From: Thermohalobaculum sp965247385
GTDB lineage: Bacteria > Pseudomonadota > Alphaproteobacteria > Rhodobacterales > Rhodobacteraceae
Direction: 5' to 3'
DNA: 64,000 nt
Assembly: GCA_965247385.1 (NCBI GenBank)
Contig: CBDFHG010000007.1
Location: 62,001 to 126,000 of the forward strand
A program made the position numbers and the translations under genes. Positions 17,558 through 26,910 of this stretch are shown piece after piece. The notes beneath the pieces are model-generated. The model was not told where the DNA came from. It was given only the letters and a program-made list of their open reading frames with translations, and searched no databases. Every line of letters begins with the position of its first letter. Position 1 is the first letter of the stretch.

Positions 17558-18511
17558 CTAATCAGACACTTGGCCGATCTCGGTTCCCCTCTGTAGTTTC
17601 GACGATCCGGACGGTTGCCGGTATTCATCCGGCAGAAAATACAGCAACCAACTTCGCATCGTTTTCCAATGTTGATCAACTCCGTAGGCGCGGTATTCTT
17701 CCGGCACGTGTTTGGTGATAAACTCCTGACCCTCCGTTGAGCTTAGTGGGATGTGCGCAATTTTATCCAATTTGTGAATCAAAGGCGACTGCCGCAGGAG
17801 CGCCGCAACATAGTTCCGGAAATGCCGCTCAGATAGGTTTGGCGGTATACAAAGCGCGCCGATGTCCCGCCTGCCTGCCTCTAATGTCCACCCCACAATT
17901 TGTTCCGTCTGTGTTTCTGTAACAATCCGATAGAGCAATTCCGGACGAAGACAGAGGGGCAGCCAATACTCCGGTGGGATTGAGGAAATACCGTCGTCAA
18001 TGGCAGCTTCTTCGGATACGAAAACCGTTCCTTCTCGCTCCATTGCCTCTACCGCTGTGGCTATCTCATTGCGCAACTCTTCAGTCGCAGGGTTTGCCGT
18101 TGAAAGCAGAAATCTTTCAAATTCCGGCAAAGGATCGATTGAAGCATCCAAACCTACGAAGAGTTCCAGATTCGCAGGCATTGCCCATCCCATACCCCGC
18201 TTTGTGAGGTTGGCCGATCCGACCAGGCACCTTCCATCGATCCGATAATATTTAGCGTGCAAAAGAAACTGCACGACGAGTAGAGAAGCTCCTGGGCGCT
18301 CCCGGATGAGATCAAAGATTTCGAGATCACTTACACCGGCTAAAATCTCTTCGGGTCTCCAGCGAGTAACGCATCTGATCGACGAGACCGTATCCGGGAT
18401 GACGTCGAGGGCCATCTGCATTGCATCGCGCTTTATAAAGGGTGCAACGAGTATGACTTCATTTTCGGCATCACGGCATAAGCCGAGAAGCTCCGATCCT
18501 GGTAGCAGCAT
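17558..18511 (-). CDS. sspH: Phospholipase-D-like nuclease (probable SspH)
   Basis: 317 residues. One HKD motif is clear: H85-x-K87 followed by GSAN (98-101) in LHAKYYRIDGRCLVGSANLT. No second HKD is seen, so activity would need a dimer or a diverged second site, as in other bacterial PLD-type restriction nucleases. Last gene of the minus-strand row, 3 bp after the GHKL ATPase. In the SspFGH module the third protein supplies DNA damage; the symbol is assigned from domain order and my memory of that system and should be confirmed. Confidence 0.7.
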   Translation of the reverse strand: MLLPGSELLGLCRDAENEVILVAPFIKRDAMQMALDVIPDTVSSIRCVTRWRPEEILAGVSDLEIFDLIRERPGASLLVVQFLLHAKYYRIDGRCLVGSANLTKRGMGWAMPANLELFVGLDASIDPLPEFERFLLSTANPATEELRNEIATAVEAMEREGTVFVSEEAAIDDGISSIPPEYWLPLCLRPELLYRIVTETQTEQIVGWTLEAGRRDIGALCIPPNLSERHFRNYVAALLRQSPLIHKLDKIAHIPLSSTEGQEFITKHVPEEYRAYGVDQHWKTMRSWLLYFLPDEYRQPSGSSKLQRGTEIGQVSD

Positions 18512-18514
18512 CCG

Positions 18515-20347
18515 CTAGTCCTCTTCGCCCACGAAGTTTTTCGCCATCTTGCCCCATTCGTGTCGAATATCGCGGGTTTTCTCTCGCGCAGGATAGTCTT
18601 CCTCTTCATATCTTGCCCACGCAGCCAATAGGAGCTTCAGGGTGTCCGAAGCATTTTCAATTCTGGTTACAAGTTCGCTGGGAGATGCTTTCGACACGTC
18701 AGTGTCCAGAACCGCCACAAGTTTTTTATAGACAGGATGCCGCGTGTTGAAAACAATTTCTGTTATTCCACCAAAACTAATATCGACATTAAAGAATGCT
18801 TGTGAATCTGCTTCCGCGGTAACGAAGATAAGTTTTCTCCCTCTTGTTTTGATAGCCTGAGCAATCTCCCTGGCGACATCCTCTTTGTAATGTTTGTTCT
18901 TGACCAGATCCTTGACAAGCTCATCTTGAGCGTCTTCATCGTAGTTTTCATCGTCCGTATCTATTTTGTAACCCTTTTTGGCGCGATCCTTCCACTTCTT
19001 CGTAGCAGTATCCTCCACAGATACATCATCATGGCGCTTTCCACCGCCTCGCATCCCCTTTGTTTGGTCCTGTATGCGAGTGCGGATTTGGGAAAGCTGA
19101 TCGCTGATATAGCGTACGATATCGATTAAATGGTAGCGTGTGTCGCCGTCCTCTTCGAGCGTCGATTTGAAGTCCATATACGTCTCGCCTGGCTCTGCTT
19201 CATTCTTCCAATCAAATTGGGACATATGAGAGAAGACCGTGGCAGCTTGCTTGTTGTTGGTGACGCCAAAGACCTCATCCAATGCCGGTGGAAACTCAAC
19301 CTCCACACCCCACCAACGTTCACGCGGGTCATAACCATTAGCCCATGTTCCGTCCAACTCAAGCTCGCGCCCAGCCCGGACAATTGAAACACCTATGTTC
19401 TTGGCTGCATGCTTACCGTAGAGGGTTCTGCCCCTGTCCGTACCATCATCGGGAATTGTTTCGGGATTTGCCCACGACATACGGACATGAACACTGTGAG
19501 TTTGATCCTCATATTCAATGAAGAACTCGCGGTGTTTGTCCCCCCATATCTGAAACATGGGCTGTTTATTGAAGGGCTCTGGCGTGGATGACGACCCCAT
19601 TAGATACATGGGATCATTTGGACGCGCTTGCCTGCTGAAGAGGAGAGCGTCGTCCTTCAAGGCTGTAAGCCTGATTTCCGTCTTACTCTCATGAATAAAT
19701 TTCCGGTACATTCGACCGACAAGGATTTCTGTGTTCTCCAAGGTCGCGCGACCGGTTTTCCATGTGAGCCGGTGGTCTTCGAAACGGCTCCACACGACGA
19801 GCGTTCCAGTGGTTCCTATATCCTCCTCTGACCTATTGCGCCATTCCTTTGGCACGGGGTCATGCTTGGGATCCGGAACAAACCTCATTCTTCCTGACTC
19901 GACATCGTCCAAATCCAAGTAAGAATGAGAAGCGTTGTCCGGGCCTGCTTGCCATGTCCAAACGTCTAATCGTCGGCACTGAGATATTGAGGCGTTAGGA
20001 AGTCCCATACCAAATCTCCCTATACCGCGGCGATCATTCAAATGCGTGCCGTTGCCGAACTGGAGAGCAAGACGAAGGACCGTCTCGTCCATTCCGCTAC
20101 CGTTGTCCAGGACAGCAATTTCAGTAACTCGAGGACGCGTTTTTTTCTTGATCAAGACAGGTTTTTCAATGCAGAAGACTTCAACGAAACTCGCGTCGGC
20201 TTGAATTGAATTGTCTATTAACTCGGCCAGCGCGTAGGCAGTGTTCTTGTAGCCGCTGTCTCGCATGGCCTTTAGCGCTAGCGACGGCGGAATAACTTCC
20301 CCATCACGCCTATCTTCAACATTCAGTTCCGCATCAAGAGTGCTCAT
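18515..20347 (-). CDS. sspG: GHKL (MORC-like) ATPase (probable SspG)
   Basis: 610 residues from ATG 20347. The GHKL ATP site is complete: N-box ELIDNSIQA (42-50), G1 DNGSGM (81-86), G2 GIGRFGMG (108-115). A long C-terminal part includes a charged, Lys/Asp-rich stretch around residues 440-510. GHKL ATPases of this type occur in prokaryotic restriction-like operons with helicases and nucleases. The start overlaps the end of the helicase gene by 14 bp. An upstream in-frame extension to 20548 lies inside the helicase gene and is rejected as the start. Confidence 0.75.
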   Translation of the reverse strand: MSTLDAELNVEDRRDGEVIPPSLALKAMRDSGYKNTAYALAELIDNSIQADASFVEVFCIEKPVLIKKKTRPRVTEIAVLDNGSGMDETVLRLALQFGNGTHLNDRRGIGRFGMGLPNASISQCRRLDVWTWQAGPDNASHSYLDLDDVESGRMRFVPDPKHDPVPKEWRNRSEEDIGTTGTLVVWSRFEDHRLTWKTGRATLENTEILVGRMYRKFIHESKTEIRLTALKDDALLFSRQARPNDPMYLMGSSSTPEPFNKQPMFQIWGDKHREFFIEYEDQTHSVHVRMSWANPETIPDDGTDRGRTLYGKHAAKNIGVSIVRAGRELELDGTWANGYDPRERWWGVEVEFPPALDEVFGVTNNKQAATVFSHMSQFDWKNEAEPGETYMDFKSTLEEDGDTRYHLIDIVRYISDQLSQIRTRIQDQTKGMRGGGKRHDDVSVEDTATKKWKDRAKKGYKIDTDDENYDEDAQDELVKDLVKNKHYKEDVAREIAQAIKTRGRKLIFVTAEADSQAFFNVDISFGGITEIVFNTRHPVYKKLVAVLDTDVSKASPSELVTRIENASDTLKLLLAAWARYEEEDYPAREKTRDIRHEWGKMAKNFVGEED

Positions 20348-21971
20348 GCCATACATCCTCCCAATTCTTAAATGCGTCTGCGACGCTGCCGAATCCGAAC
20401 AGGCTCGTATCGACGACGGTTGCGATTTCTGCGGTCTCGTTGCCTCCTGCACGAGGTCCCCGTATCGCTCGTCCCACCATTTGACTGTAAAGGACGAGCG
20501 ATTTCGTTGGACGCGCAATGACAGCGGCACTTGTGCGCGGAGCGTCAAAGCCGGTCGTTAGTACCCCAAAATTGCATAAAACAATAGGTCGAGGGCTGTC
20601 GCTTTTGAACTGACGGATCAAACGATCACGCCGTGCAATAGGCGTTTCACCCGTGACCAACTTCGCATCATGACCGCGCGCGACGAGTAACCCGGCAATC
20701 AAGTGGGCATGTCGTACTGATGCTCCAAAAACCAAAATGCGGTCATGTCTTTGCAGCATGTCTTCTATAGCTTGTATGATTATAAAATTGCGTGCACCGT
20801 TTTCGGAAATCGTTTTCAGAATTTTGTCAGAGATATCCACATCTGATTCGGTAGCCTTGAACTCTTTTGCAGACAAACCAAGATCCCCATCGAACTGAAT
20901 AGATTGAAACGAAGGTTTGGCGAGATAACCTTTTGAGATAAGAAATTCAACGGGATCACTGTAACCGGGCACATTTATAGTAACTTTAGTGTTGCCAAAG
21001 AACTCTGACAATTCTGTGTCGACTTCCGTATCGTTCCACGTACGTCCCGGCGTTGCCGTCAGGCCTAGTAACTGATTCTCAGGTTGCTTCGTAAAAAGAG
21101 CTTCAATGACAGAGCGATAGGTTCGGGCAATCGACTGATGTGCCTCATCAACGACTGTGAGGGATGTTCTATCTCCAAGACCGATTAAGTCGTTCTGATT
21201 GCGCATGTAGGCCGCATGCATCTTCGCAAAGCCGGCCACCAATATGCCATTTTGAACTTGTTTTAGGTCCACGTTACGATCACCCCAAAACCGATAAACG
21301 GTTAAGGGTTGGTCACCGAGCATGGGCCAACTTTTTTCAAAATCCTCTGCGACTTGCTCTAACAATTCGCCGCTGTTCGCCAACCAACACACTACCGTCG
21401 GCCCTCGCTCGATAAAGTGGCGGGCGATAACATGCATTGCTGTCCTAGTCTTTCCAGCACCCGTTGGCATGTGTACGATGGCTTTGTGCGGCATTTCCCC
21501 AAGCGCACTTTGTGTTCTCAGCGCAACATCGCGCTGATGATCAAACAAGCCATACTCAGGCATGACTTCTTTTAGCGTCGGTTTGCGCACCATATGCGCT
21601 GTGGGATCTTCAGTGATTCCGAAGAAGCTGAAGAGTGCGCCAGTTCTTTCGGTGTTTTTTGCTAAATCAAAACTCTTGAGAGACGTGTAAATATTACCTT
21701 TTGGGGGTAACCGCAGTTTGTCCGCAAGTTCCTGCGCTTTCTCCAAACTTAGACTATCGATAATAACTCTCCGGACAGTGGGTTCTTGCATGCTCGCTGG
21801 GTTGTTATCTCCATAGAGTACGTTGGCTATCTTCCGTAGATCTTCATCTGTCGGCGGTGACGCCATAAGTTGGCGGAGCGTTTCAAATAGCTCGTCGCCG
21901 AGAAGCCGGGACATTTCTGCACGGCTCATACCATTAATGACACGTTCAATCGATATGCCAGACGATGTCAT
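20334..21971 (-). CDS. sspF: DEAD/DEAH superfamily 2 helicase (probable SspF)
   Basis: 545 residues. Helicase motifs in order: Walker A PTGAGKT (169-175), VVDEAHQS with DEAH (275-278), motif III LTATPGR, and motif VI QMVGRAIRGPR near residue 500. The first 130 residues are a helical accessory region. It is an ATP-driven DNA translocase or helicase of the COG1061 type. Its ATG overlaps the stop of a decayed small reading frame (ATGA), implying it was once translationally coupled to an upstream gene. The nuclease genes follow it. Confidence 0.75.
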   Translation of the reverse strand: MTSSGISIERVINGMSRAEMSRLLGDELFETLRQLMASPPTDEDLRKIANVLYGDNNPASMQEPTVRRVIIDSLSLEKAQELADKLRLPPKGNIYTSLKSFDLAKNTERTGALFSFFGITEDPTAHMVRKPTLKEVMPEYGLFDHQRDVALRTQSALGEMPHKAIVHMPTGAGKTRTAMHVIARHFIERGPTVVCWLANSGELLEQVAEDFEKSWPMLGDQPLTVYRFWGDRNVDLKQVQNGILVAGFAKMHAAYMRNQNDLIGLGDRTSLTVVDEAHQSIARTYRSVIEALFTKQPENQLLGLTATPGRTWNDTEVDTELSEFFGNTKVTINVPGYSDPVEFLISKGYLAKPSFQSIQFDGDLGLSAKEFKATESDVDISDKILKTISENGARNFIIIQAIEDMLQRHDRILVFGASVRHAHLIAGLLVARGHDAKLVTGETPIARRDRLIRQFKSDSPRPIVLCNFGVLTTGFDAPRTSAAVIARPTKSLVLYSQMVGRAIRGPRAGGNETAEIATVVDTSLFGFGSVADAFKNWEDVWHEHS

Positions 21972-22270
21972 GCGCTCACCTCAACCTCAACGGACGGAAG
22001 CGCTGCTGCGTTAGGGGTCACGGGTCCTAAATCTGATTCAACGCCCACGCACACCCCCTGTTCTCTTACCTGCCCCGCCTCAGTTGACGGATGGCGCCGC
22101 GGCAGTTCTGTTTCAATATTCCCGTCGTGTCGAGCGACAAACTCGGAGACGGCTCACCGACTCATCCTTGCCGCCGACAGATCAAGCTCTGCACCGAATC
22201 GCGTTAACTCCGCATACTCGCATTCATTGGGTGTGACGGTTAAACGAACACTGTGCTTTTTAGACTTGGA
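21968..22270 (-). pseudogene. Decayed small ORF upstream of sspF
   Basis: A 101-codon frame, read on the minus strand, ends with TGA overlapping the sspF ATG. It encodes KKHSVRLTVTPNECEYAELT near its start, similar to MobC or ribbon-helix-helix DNA-binding segments, then hits one in-frame stop at codon 39 (22154-22156). The frame continues open for 61 more codons. The 5' end runs into IS630 remnant sequence. It probably was a short gene of the sspBCD-FGH operon that has been damaged; function unknown. Confidence 0.4.
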
Positions 22271-22309
22271 TCGGGGGCATTTGGTAACTCCTTACATCAG
22301 TCACCAGTT

Positions 22310-22640
22310 TTACACCATCTTTCTGCGAGCCATGCACCGCCAGCGCACGATGCCATCGGACAACGGATTGGGGCCGGTCTCGACCACGGCGGCAAGCTCC
22401 TCCAGCTGCGATGGCGTCAGCTTCGGTGATGCGCCCGGTGCCTTGCCGTCCATCAGACTATCGGGCCCGTGGCGGTTGAGGCGATGTACCCGGTCCCGCA
22501 AGGTCTGGCGGTCCATGCCGCCGACCCGGGCGGCCTCCGCCCGGGTCATGCCATCGTATACGGCGGCGATTGAAAGCAGTCGCCGCGCTTGATTGCTGTC
22601 ATCACAGCGCGAGGCATGGCAGCGAGCTTGAGCAGCATTA
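22310..22640 (-). pseudogene. IS630-family transposase N-terminal fragment
   Basis: On the minus strand the segment encodes NQARRLLSIAAVYDGMTRAE, then AARVGGMDRQTLRDRVHRLN and GASPKLTPSQLEELAAVVE, the helix-turn-helix region of IS630 transposases. It ends near DGIVRW before the DDE domain. It separates sspD from sspF in an otherwise co-oriented row. Confidence 0.8.
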
Positions 22641-22675
22641 TAGTCTTCTCGCAGGGGAAATGACCTTTGGTATAA

Positions 22676-23515
22676 CTACTTGTGACAGGCCAAACATACC
22701 TTCGCCTGCCCAAACAGCTCGTCGATGTCCACGTCATCGTTTCCGGCGCGAAGGGGGTTCTGTTGGCGCTTCTTCCTCATGCGTTCGAGGCGCTTTTCGT
22801 AGTCTTCCTTAATCTGAGCGACACGCTCGGGCGCAGTCAACTCATCAAGAGATTCGCCTTGGCTCCATGTGAACGGCGAGCCGTGGTCAACGGCATCTTT
22901 CTCGTAAGCCTTGGCCTCTTCGAACGCATCTGGATGCTGTTCTTTGAGACGCACCCATTCAATTTTCTGCTGGAAGAAGCAAAAGGTGCAACCGCTGCGT
23001 GAACGCCAGCTATAATAACGTGGGAGCCCCAAACCCGAGGCTTCGAGAATGCCCATCACGCCTGGTTTATCGATTCCCGCATCCTTAAACGGAAGCTTCA
23101 CGATCAGATTCTCGTTCTTGGAACTATAACCTTCCCGGAATTCCTCATCGGAGCGGATCGCAACATAGCTGTAAACTCGTGTACCATTGTCTAAAATTGG
23201 GCGAAGCCACTGCTCGAAGGGGCGCAGTTTTAATTGCCGTGTGCACCAACGCGTTTGTGCCGATGGCAGAAAATTGTTGTACCGCTTTAGCCAGAAATCG
23301 AAGTCCCGATCCGGGTTAAGGCGCAAGATCGCCTTGCCGAGAAACCCTTCAAGGCGGCCAAGAAACTCATAAACTTCCGGGAGTTCTTTGCCGGTATCGG
23401 TGAAGAAATACTCGATGTCGAGATCGGGATGGTGCTGGCGCATAAAAACAGCTAGCGCGGCGCTATCGCGCCCGCCGGACAAACCCAGGACATGCTTTTC
23501 GGGTGCTTCTGTCAC
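22676..23515 (-). CDS. sspD: SspD, PAPS-reductase-like sulfur-transfer ATP pyrophosphatase
   Basis: 279 residues. The PP-loop SGGRDS (13-18) and the DIEYFFTDTGKELPEVYEFL stretch identify the PAPS reductase/DndC superfamily. Cysteines in WCTRQLK, GCTFC and VCLACH are candidate sulfur or cluster ligands. SspD uses ATP to activate DNA and acts with the desulfurase SspA in phosphorothioation. Its ATG overlaps the stop of sspC (ATGA at 23512-23515). It is not a stand-alone assimilatory reductase, given the neighbours. Confidence 0.88.
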   Translation of the reverse strand: MTEAPEKHVLGLSGGRDSAALAVFMRQHHPDLDIEYFFTDTGKELPEVYEFLGRLEGFLGKAILRLNPDRDFDFWLKRYNNFLPSAQTRWCTRQLKLRPFEQWLRPILDNGTRVYSYVAIRSDEEFREGYSSKNENLIVKLPFKDAGIDKPGVMGILEASGLGLPRYYSWRSRSGCTFCFFQQKIEWVRLKEQHPDAFEEAKAYEKDAVDHGSPFTWSQGESLDELTAPERVAQIKEDYEKRLERMRKKRQQNPLRAGNDDVDIDELFGQAKVCLACHK

Positions 23516-26500
23516 GATGCTGCTCTTTCCTCTTCGAGGCGCTTCGCCATTGCCTCGCCGGCAGGCAACATATAGCGGGCGCTCAGTTCCGCAAGGGCGG
23601 CTAGTATGACGTTCCGGCGCTCGGGGTCGGCCCCGTCAAGCGCGGTCTCGACACGCGCGATGATTTCGTCAATCGCCGCACGATCTGTATCAGCGATATC
23701 GAACTCTTCGTGCATCGGGGCCGGACGGCCGTCCATGCCGATAATGATGGCCATGGCATGGCGTTTGTCCGGGCGGCCTTTAACCCGCGCGAATGTCTCA
23801 GCACGAACGAATTTCTGCGCAAGGTCCGCAATCTCGATGGCAGCGCGATCAAGGTCGGGGTCTGTCCAGTCGCGCGGTGGCTTGTTGGCAGCAAGGCTGG
23901 CAATGCCTTCGATGTCCGTTTCAGATCCTTCGAATTGTGAAAGGCGTCCGATGAAAGCGTCCAAGCGAAAGTCACCGGCAAGCTGTCTGATATTCTCGGC
24001 GCGCTCGCGCAGTTCGGCAAGAGATTGCGGAGAAGCGTTGGGCACCTGCAATTCACTGAGCATCAGGTCGGTCAGACGGCGCAGCATCGACGGATAAGAC
24101 TGAACTAGCTCATCAAGGCCGTCGCGCACGTCTTTCACAATTTCCAGCAACACTGCCTCGCTGTTCAGATCAGCCTTCCCGCTAAATGTTGCCGGGATGT
24201 CGTCGAACAGGAATTTGTTCGGGTCACTCGCGTGTTTGAACAGGTCGCGCACGCGAACAGCGTTGGCCGATAACTGCATTGTCCGCCTGGTCCATGACTG
24301 AAGGCGCTCATAGATCGCGATCAGCCCGCGCGCGACATCGATCGGCGCAAGGTGGGTCAGGGTGTTGCTTTCGTCGAGCTCACGAACGACTTCAGCCATA
24401 CTGGATAACAGCCGCCGCGAGAGCGAAGATAAATCCATCCAGCGAAGCTGAATATCGGTGGAATCCTTTGCCAGGATTTCAACATCAATGTCTTTGAAGC
24501 GCGCCTGAAAAACACCTTGCCGATAGAGTGCAACTTTGTCCCGGCGCGACAGGATGAAGGCTACTGCCACCACAGGCATCAGTCCCTCTTTCAAGCCGAA
24601 CTTCGGGGCTGCCCAGAGATCATAGAGTTCGGAAACGCCAACGGTGCGGTCCTCGGCGGATTCCAGGAGTTTGACTGCCGCCTCCCATAACGGGGCGAGA
24701 CCGCAGGGGTCATCGCCCTCATCCGGGGAAGCAAAGTGCCAGCCCTCTTTCGCCTTTGTATAGAGTCCGGTCGCTTCAAGGAGTGATGCGAACAGTCCGC
24801 CCTCTGCCGGAAAACCTTCGATACCAAGGCGCGGCATACCCTCGCCCGTCACCATGCAACGCAGGAGCGCATTCTGCGCTGCGATCGCGTTACTTGAAGG
24901 CTTGATGCGGTTCAAAAGCTCGTTGTGGAGGTGCGGCGTCAAGGGATAGCGCCGATCGGCAAGTTCGGATGCGATGCCATTGAGTTTTGCGTGGTCCCAG
25001 CACTGCGCGGGGCGGTTTTTGAGATGCCAGGTCGAATAGTCAAATGCGCGGCGCAATTCCTCTTCGAGTTGCCCTTGCAACGCAGAATGACGGGCTTTGA
25101 CCTCCCGCTGCGCCACCGGATCGCCTGCAAGGTCAGGATGCTCTTCCTGTACTTCTTCGAGCGCTATGAGTTCACGCGCCAAATCAGTAACCGCCCATGC
25201 CCGTTGCGAGAGGCCCGTCACAATATCCCAATCTTTGGATTGGCGCGCAGCCTCTCGGCATAGTTTCAGCGCCATCTCTTCGCTTTCCCCTTCGGTGGGA
25301 ATAGCGAGCAGGAACTGGCCGATGGTTCCGTTTCGAGGTTGATAGGCTGACGCTTTGTCAACAAGCTCATAGACTGGTGCGATCTGAACATCGAACCAGC
25401 GAAGTGCTCCAGTTTCATGGTAATGACGTTTGGCCAGAATAGGCTGCAATCCAGCGAGCCGCTGCAGGATGGAAAAATCAACCTCGCGAACATGCTCTAG
25501 TGTATGGCGCACAGCCTGATCGATGTCGAAATCACTGCCCGCATAGATCGCGTAGGCGCCTGAAAATTTGCGATAGATGATTAGCGACCAGTCTCTGAGC
25601 TGGTCGAGTGCCTTCTGTACTGCCTTCTTTGAAACGCTGCCAATGCAGGCACCAAGCAGCTCAAGGCTCGGCACCATTCCGGAGCGTTCTTTGAAGAGGT
25701 CAATCAGCGCTAGCGCCTTTAGCAGCTGGACATGGATAACATCGCCGCCAAGCGCTTCGCATCGCTCAATCGCTTCAGCCGCCATGGCCCAGCGATGCCC
25801 ATCGGGCGAAGCCAGAATTGAGGGCTCAAGATTGACCCTCAGATAGTCCCAAAGACGATAGGGCTCAAAGAGAATATCCTCGGGCGAATGGCGAATGAAA
25901 TCCTGGAACCCGTAAGGCTCGACAGAATTTAGAAATCCGAAGATACTGCGCTGGTTCTGGCCAAAGCGCCTGCGTGAGATTGGGCCGAGAAGGCACGCCA
26001 CAACAGGGTGAAGCGGCCAGCACGCCTCAAGTGTTTGCGCTAGGAGGTCTGAGGCCGCTGGCCTTTGTCGTTTGATCTCTCCAGCGACTAACGCCGCGAG
26101 CGCGCCCGGCTCGGAACGTGTGCGGCCATTTTCGATGGCGAGTGAAATAAGCTCGATCTGCTCTTCACCCGCCGTATTGACGGCCAAGTCGATAAACCGG
26201 CCCTGAATCTTTGACCACTCGTCACGCATTTCGCGAGACAGACGTCCTGCATATTCCTCAAAAGACTGATGAAGAATGCCGATGACGATCAGCCGCCGGT
26301 TGCTGCGCGATGCTGCCTCGGCTAGGAGCTGAAAGAGATAGACATCTGATCCGTCTTGCGCGGCGGCTTCGAGAAACTTGCCCATCTCGTCTATGAACAG
26401 AATCAGACCACCTTCAGCGCGCGGATGCTCGGTCGCAATTTCCGTCAGTGCGGACACGATCGCATCATCACTCCATGCTTTCGCACGTCCGCGCTTTCGG

Positions 26501-26910
26501 AATCCTGCAGATTCGATGGTTTCCCCGATCACACTTGCAGCGTGATCGCGCCGTCCGACGACGGGGAGAATGCGCCAGCCCTTGGCCTTCGGCGGCAACG
26601 CTTCGCGCACCGCTTTGGCTGTGCTTTGCCCAATTGCCGCAGACGCGCGCTTGCTCAATGCCTTGTTGCCGCTGAGAAGGGCGCTCAGAGCAACAACGAG
26701 GCTTGACTTGCCACTGCCATACGGCCCCGTCCAGGTGAATGCACCGTGGCCTGTTTCGGAAACATGGTGAGCCACCGCCGCGAGTATGTCGGCGGATGAT
26801 TTAGGGCAGATAAATCCCTCAAGCGCCTGCGCGTTATTGTGGTCAGTGTCGATCCTGATAGATCGCTGAAACCTGCGGGCGATATGAACATGATCGGCCA
26901 GAACCATCAC
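23512..26910 (-). CDS. sspC: SspC, large P-loop ATPase of the phosphorothioate system
   Basis: 1132 residues. The N-terminal ATPase domain has Walker A GPYGSGKSS (about residues 62-70) and Walker B LILFIDEMGKFLE (about residue 170); the remaining 900 residues are largely helical without recognised motifs. In the Ssp system this ATPase is needed with SspB and SspD for single-stranded phosphorothioate modification. It overlaps sspB upstream and sspD downstream by 4 bp each, so the three are translationally coupled. No frameshift is visible. Confidence 0.85.
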   Translation of the reverse strand: MMVLADHVHIARRFQRSIRIDTDHNNAQALEGFICPKSSADILAAVAHHVSETGHGAFTWTGPYGSGKSSLVVALSALLSGNKALSKRASAAIGQSTAKAVREALPPKAKGWRILPVVGRRDHAASVIGETIESAGFRKRGRAKAWSDDAIVSALTEIATEHPRAEGGLILFIDEMGKFLEAAAQDGSDVYLFQLLAEAASRSNRRLIVIGILHQSFEEYAGRLSREMRDEWSKIQGRFIDLAVNTAGEEQIELISLAIENGRTRSEPGALAALVAGEIKRQRPAASDLLAQTLEACWPLHPVVACLLGPISRRRFGQNQRSIFGFLNSVEPYGFQDFIRHSPEDILFEPYRLWDYLRVNLEPSILASPDGHRWAMAAEAIERCEALGGDVIHVQLLKALALIDLFKERSGMVPSLELLGACIGSVSKKAVQKALDQLRDWSLIIYRKFSGAYAIYAGSDFDIDQAVRHTLEHVREVDFSILQRLAGLQPILAKRHYHETGALRWFDVQIAPVYELVDKASAYQPRNGTIGQFLLAIPTEGESEEMALKLCREAARQSKDWDIVTGLSQRAWAVTDLARELIALEEVQEEHPDLAGDPVAQREVKARHSALQGQLEEELRRAFDYSTWHLKNRPAQCWDHAKLNGIASELADRRYPLTPHLHNELLNRIKPSSNAIAAQNALLRCMVTGEGMPRLGIEGFPAEGGLFASLLEATGLYTKAKEGWHFASPDEGDDPCGLAPLWEAAVKLLESAEDRTVGVSELYDLWAAPKFGLKEGLMPVVAVAFILSRRDKVALYRQGVFQARFKDIDVEILAKDSTDIQLRWMDLSSLSRRLLSSMAEVVRELDESNTLTHLAPIDVARGLIAIYERLQSWTRRTMQLSANAVRVRDLFKHASDPNKFLFDDIPATFSGKADLNSEAVLLEIVKDVRDGLDELVQSYPSMLRRLTDLMLSELQVPNASPQSLAELRERAENIRQLAGDFRLDAFIGRLSQFEGSETDIEGIASLAANKPPRDWTDPDLDRAAIEIADLAQKFVRAETFARVKGRPDKRHAMAIIIGMDGRPAPMHEEFDIADTDRAAIDEIIARVETALDGADPERRNVILAALAELSARYMLPAGEAMAKRLEEERAAS

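Noticed and set aside
20348..20548. N-terminal extension of the GHKL ATPase to 20548
   Set aside because: It lies inside the helicase gene, is not GHKL-like in sequence, and ATG 20347 gives a proper N-terminus for the family.
17558..21971. Helicase/PLD genes as part of a DISARM or Zorya system
   Set aside because: No DUF1998 protein, DISARM methylase or Zorya motor proteins are present; the GHKL ATPase and the adjacent sspBCD fit the Ssp type better.
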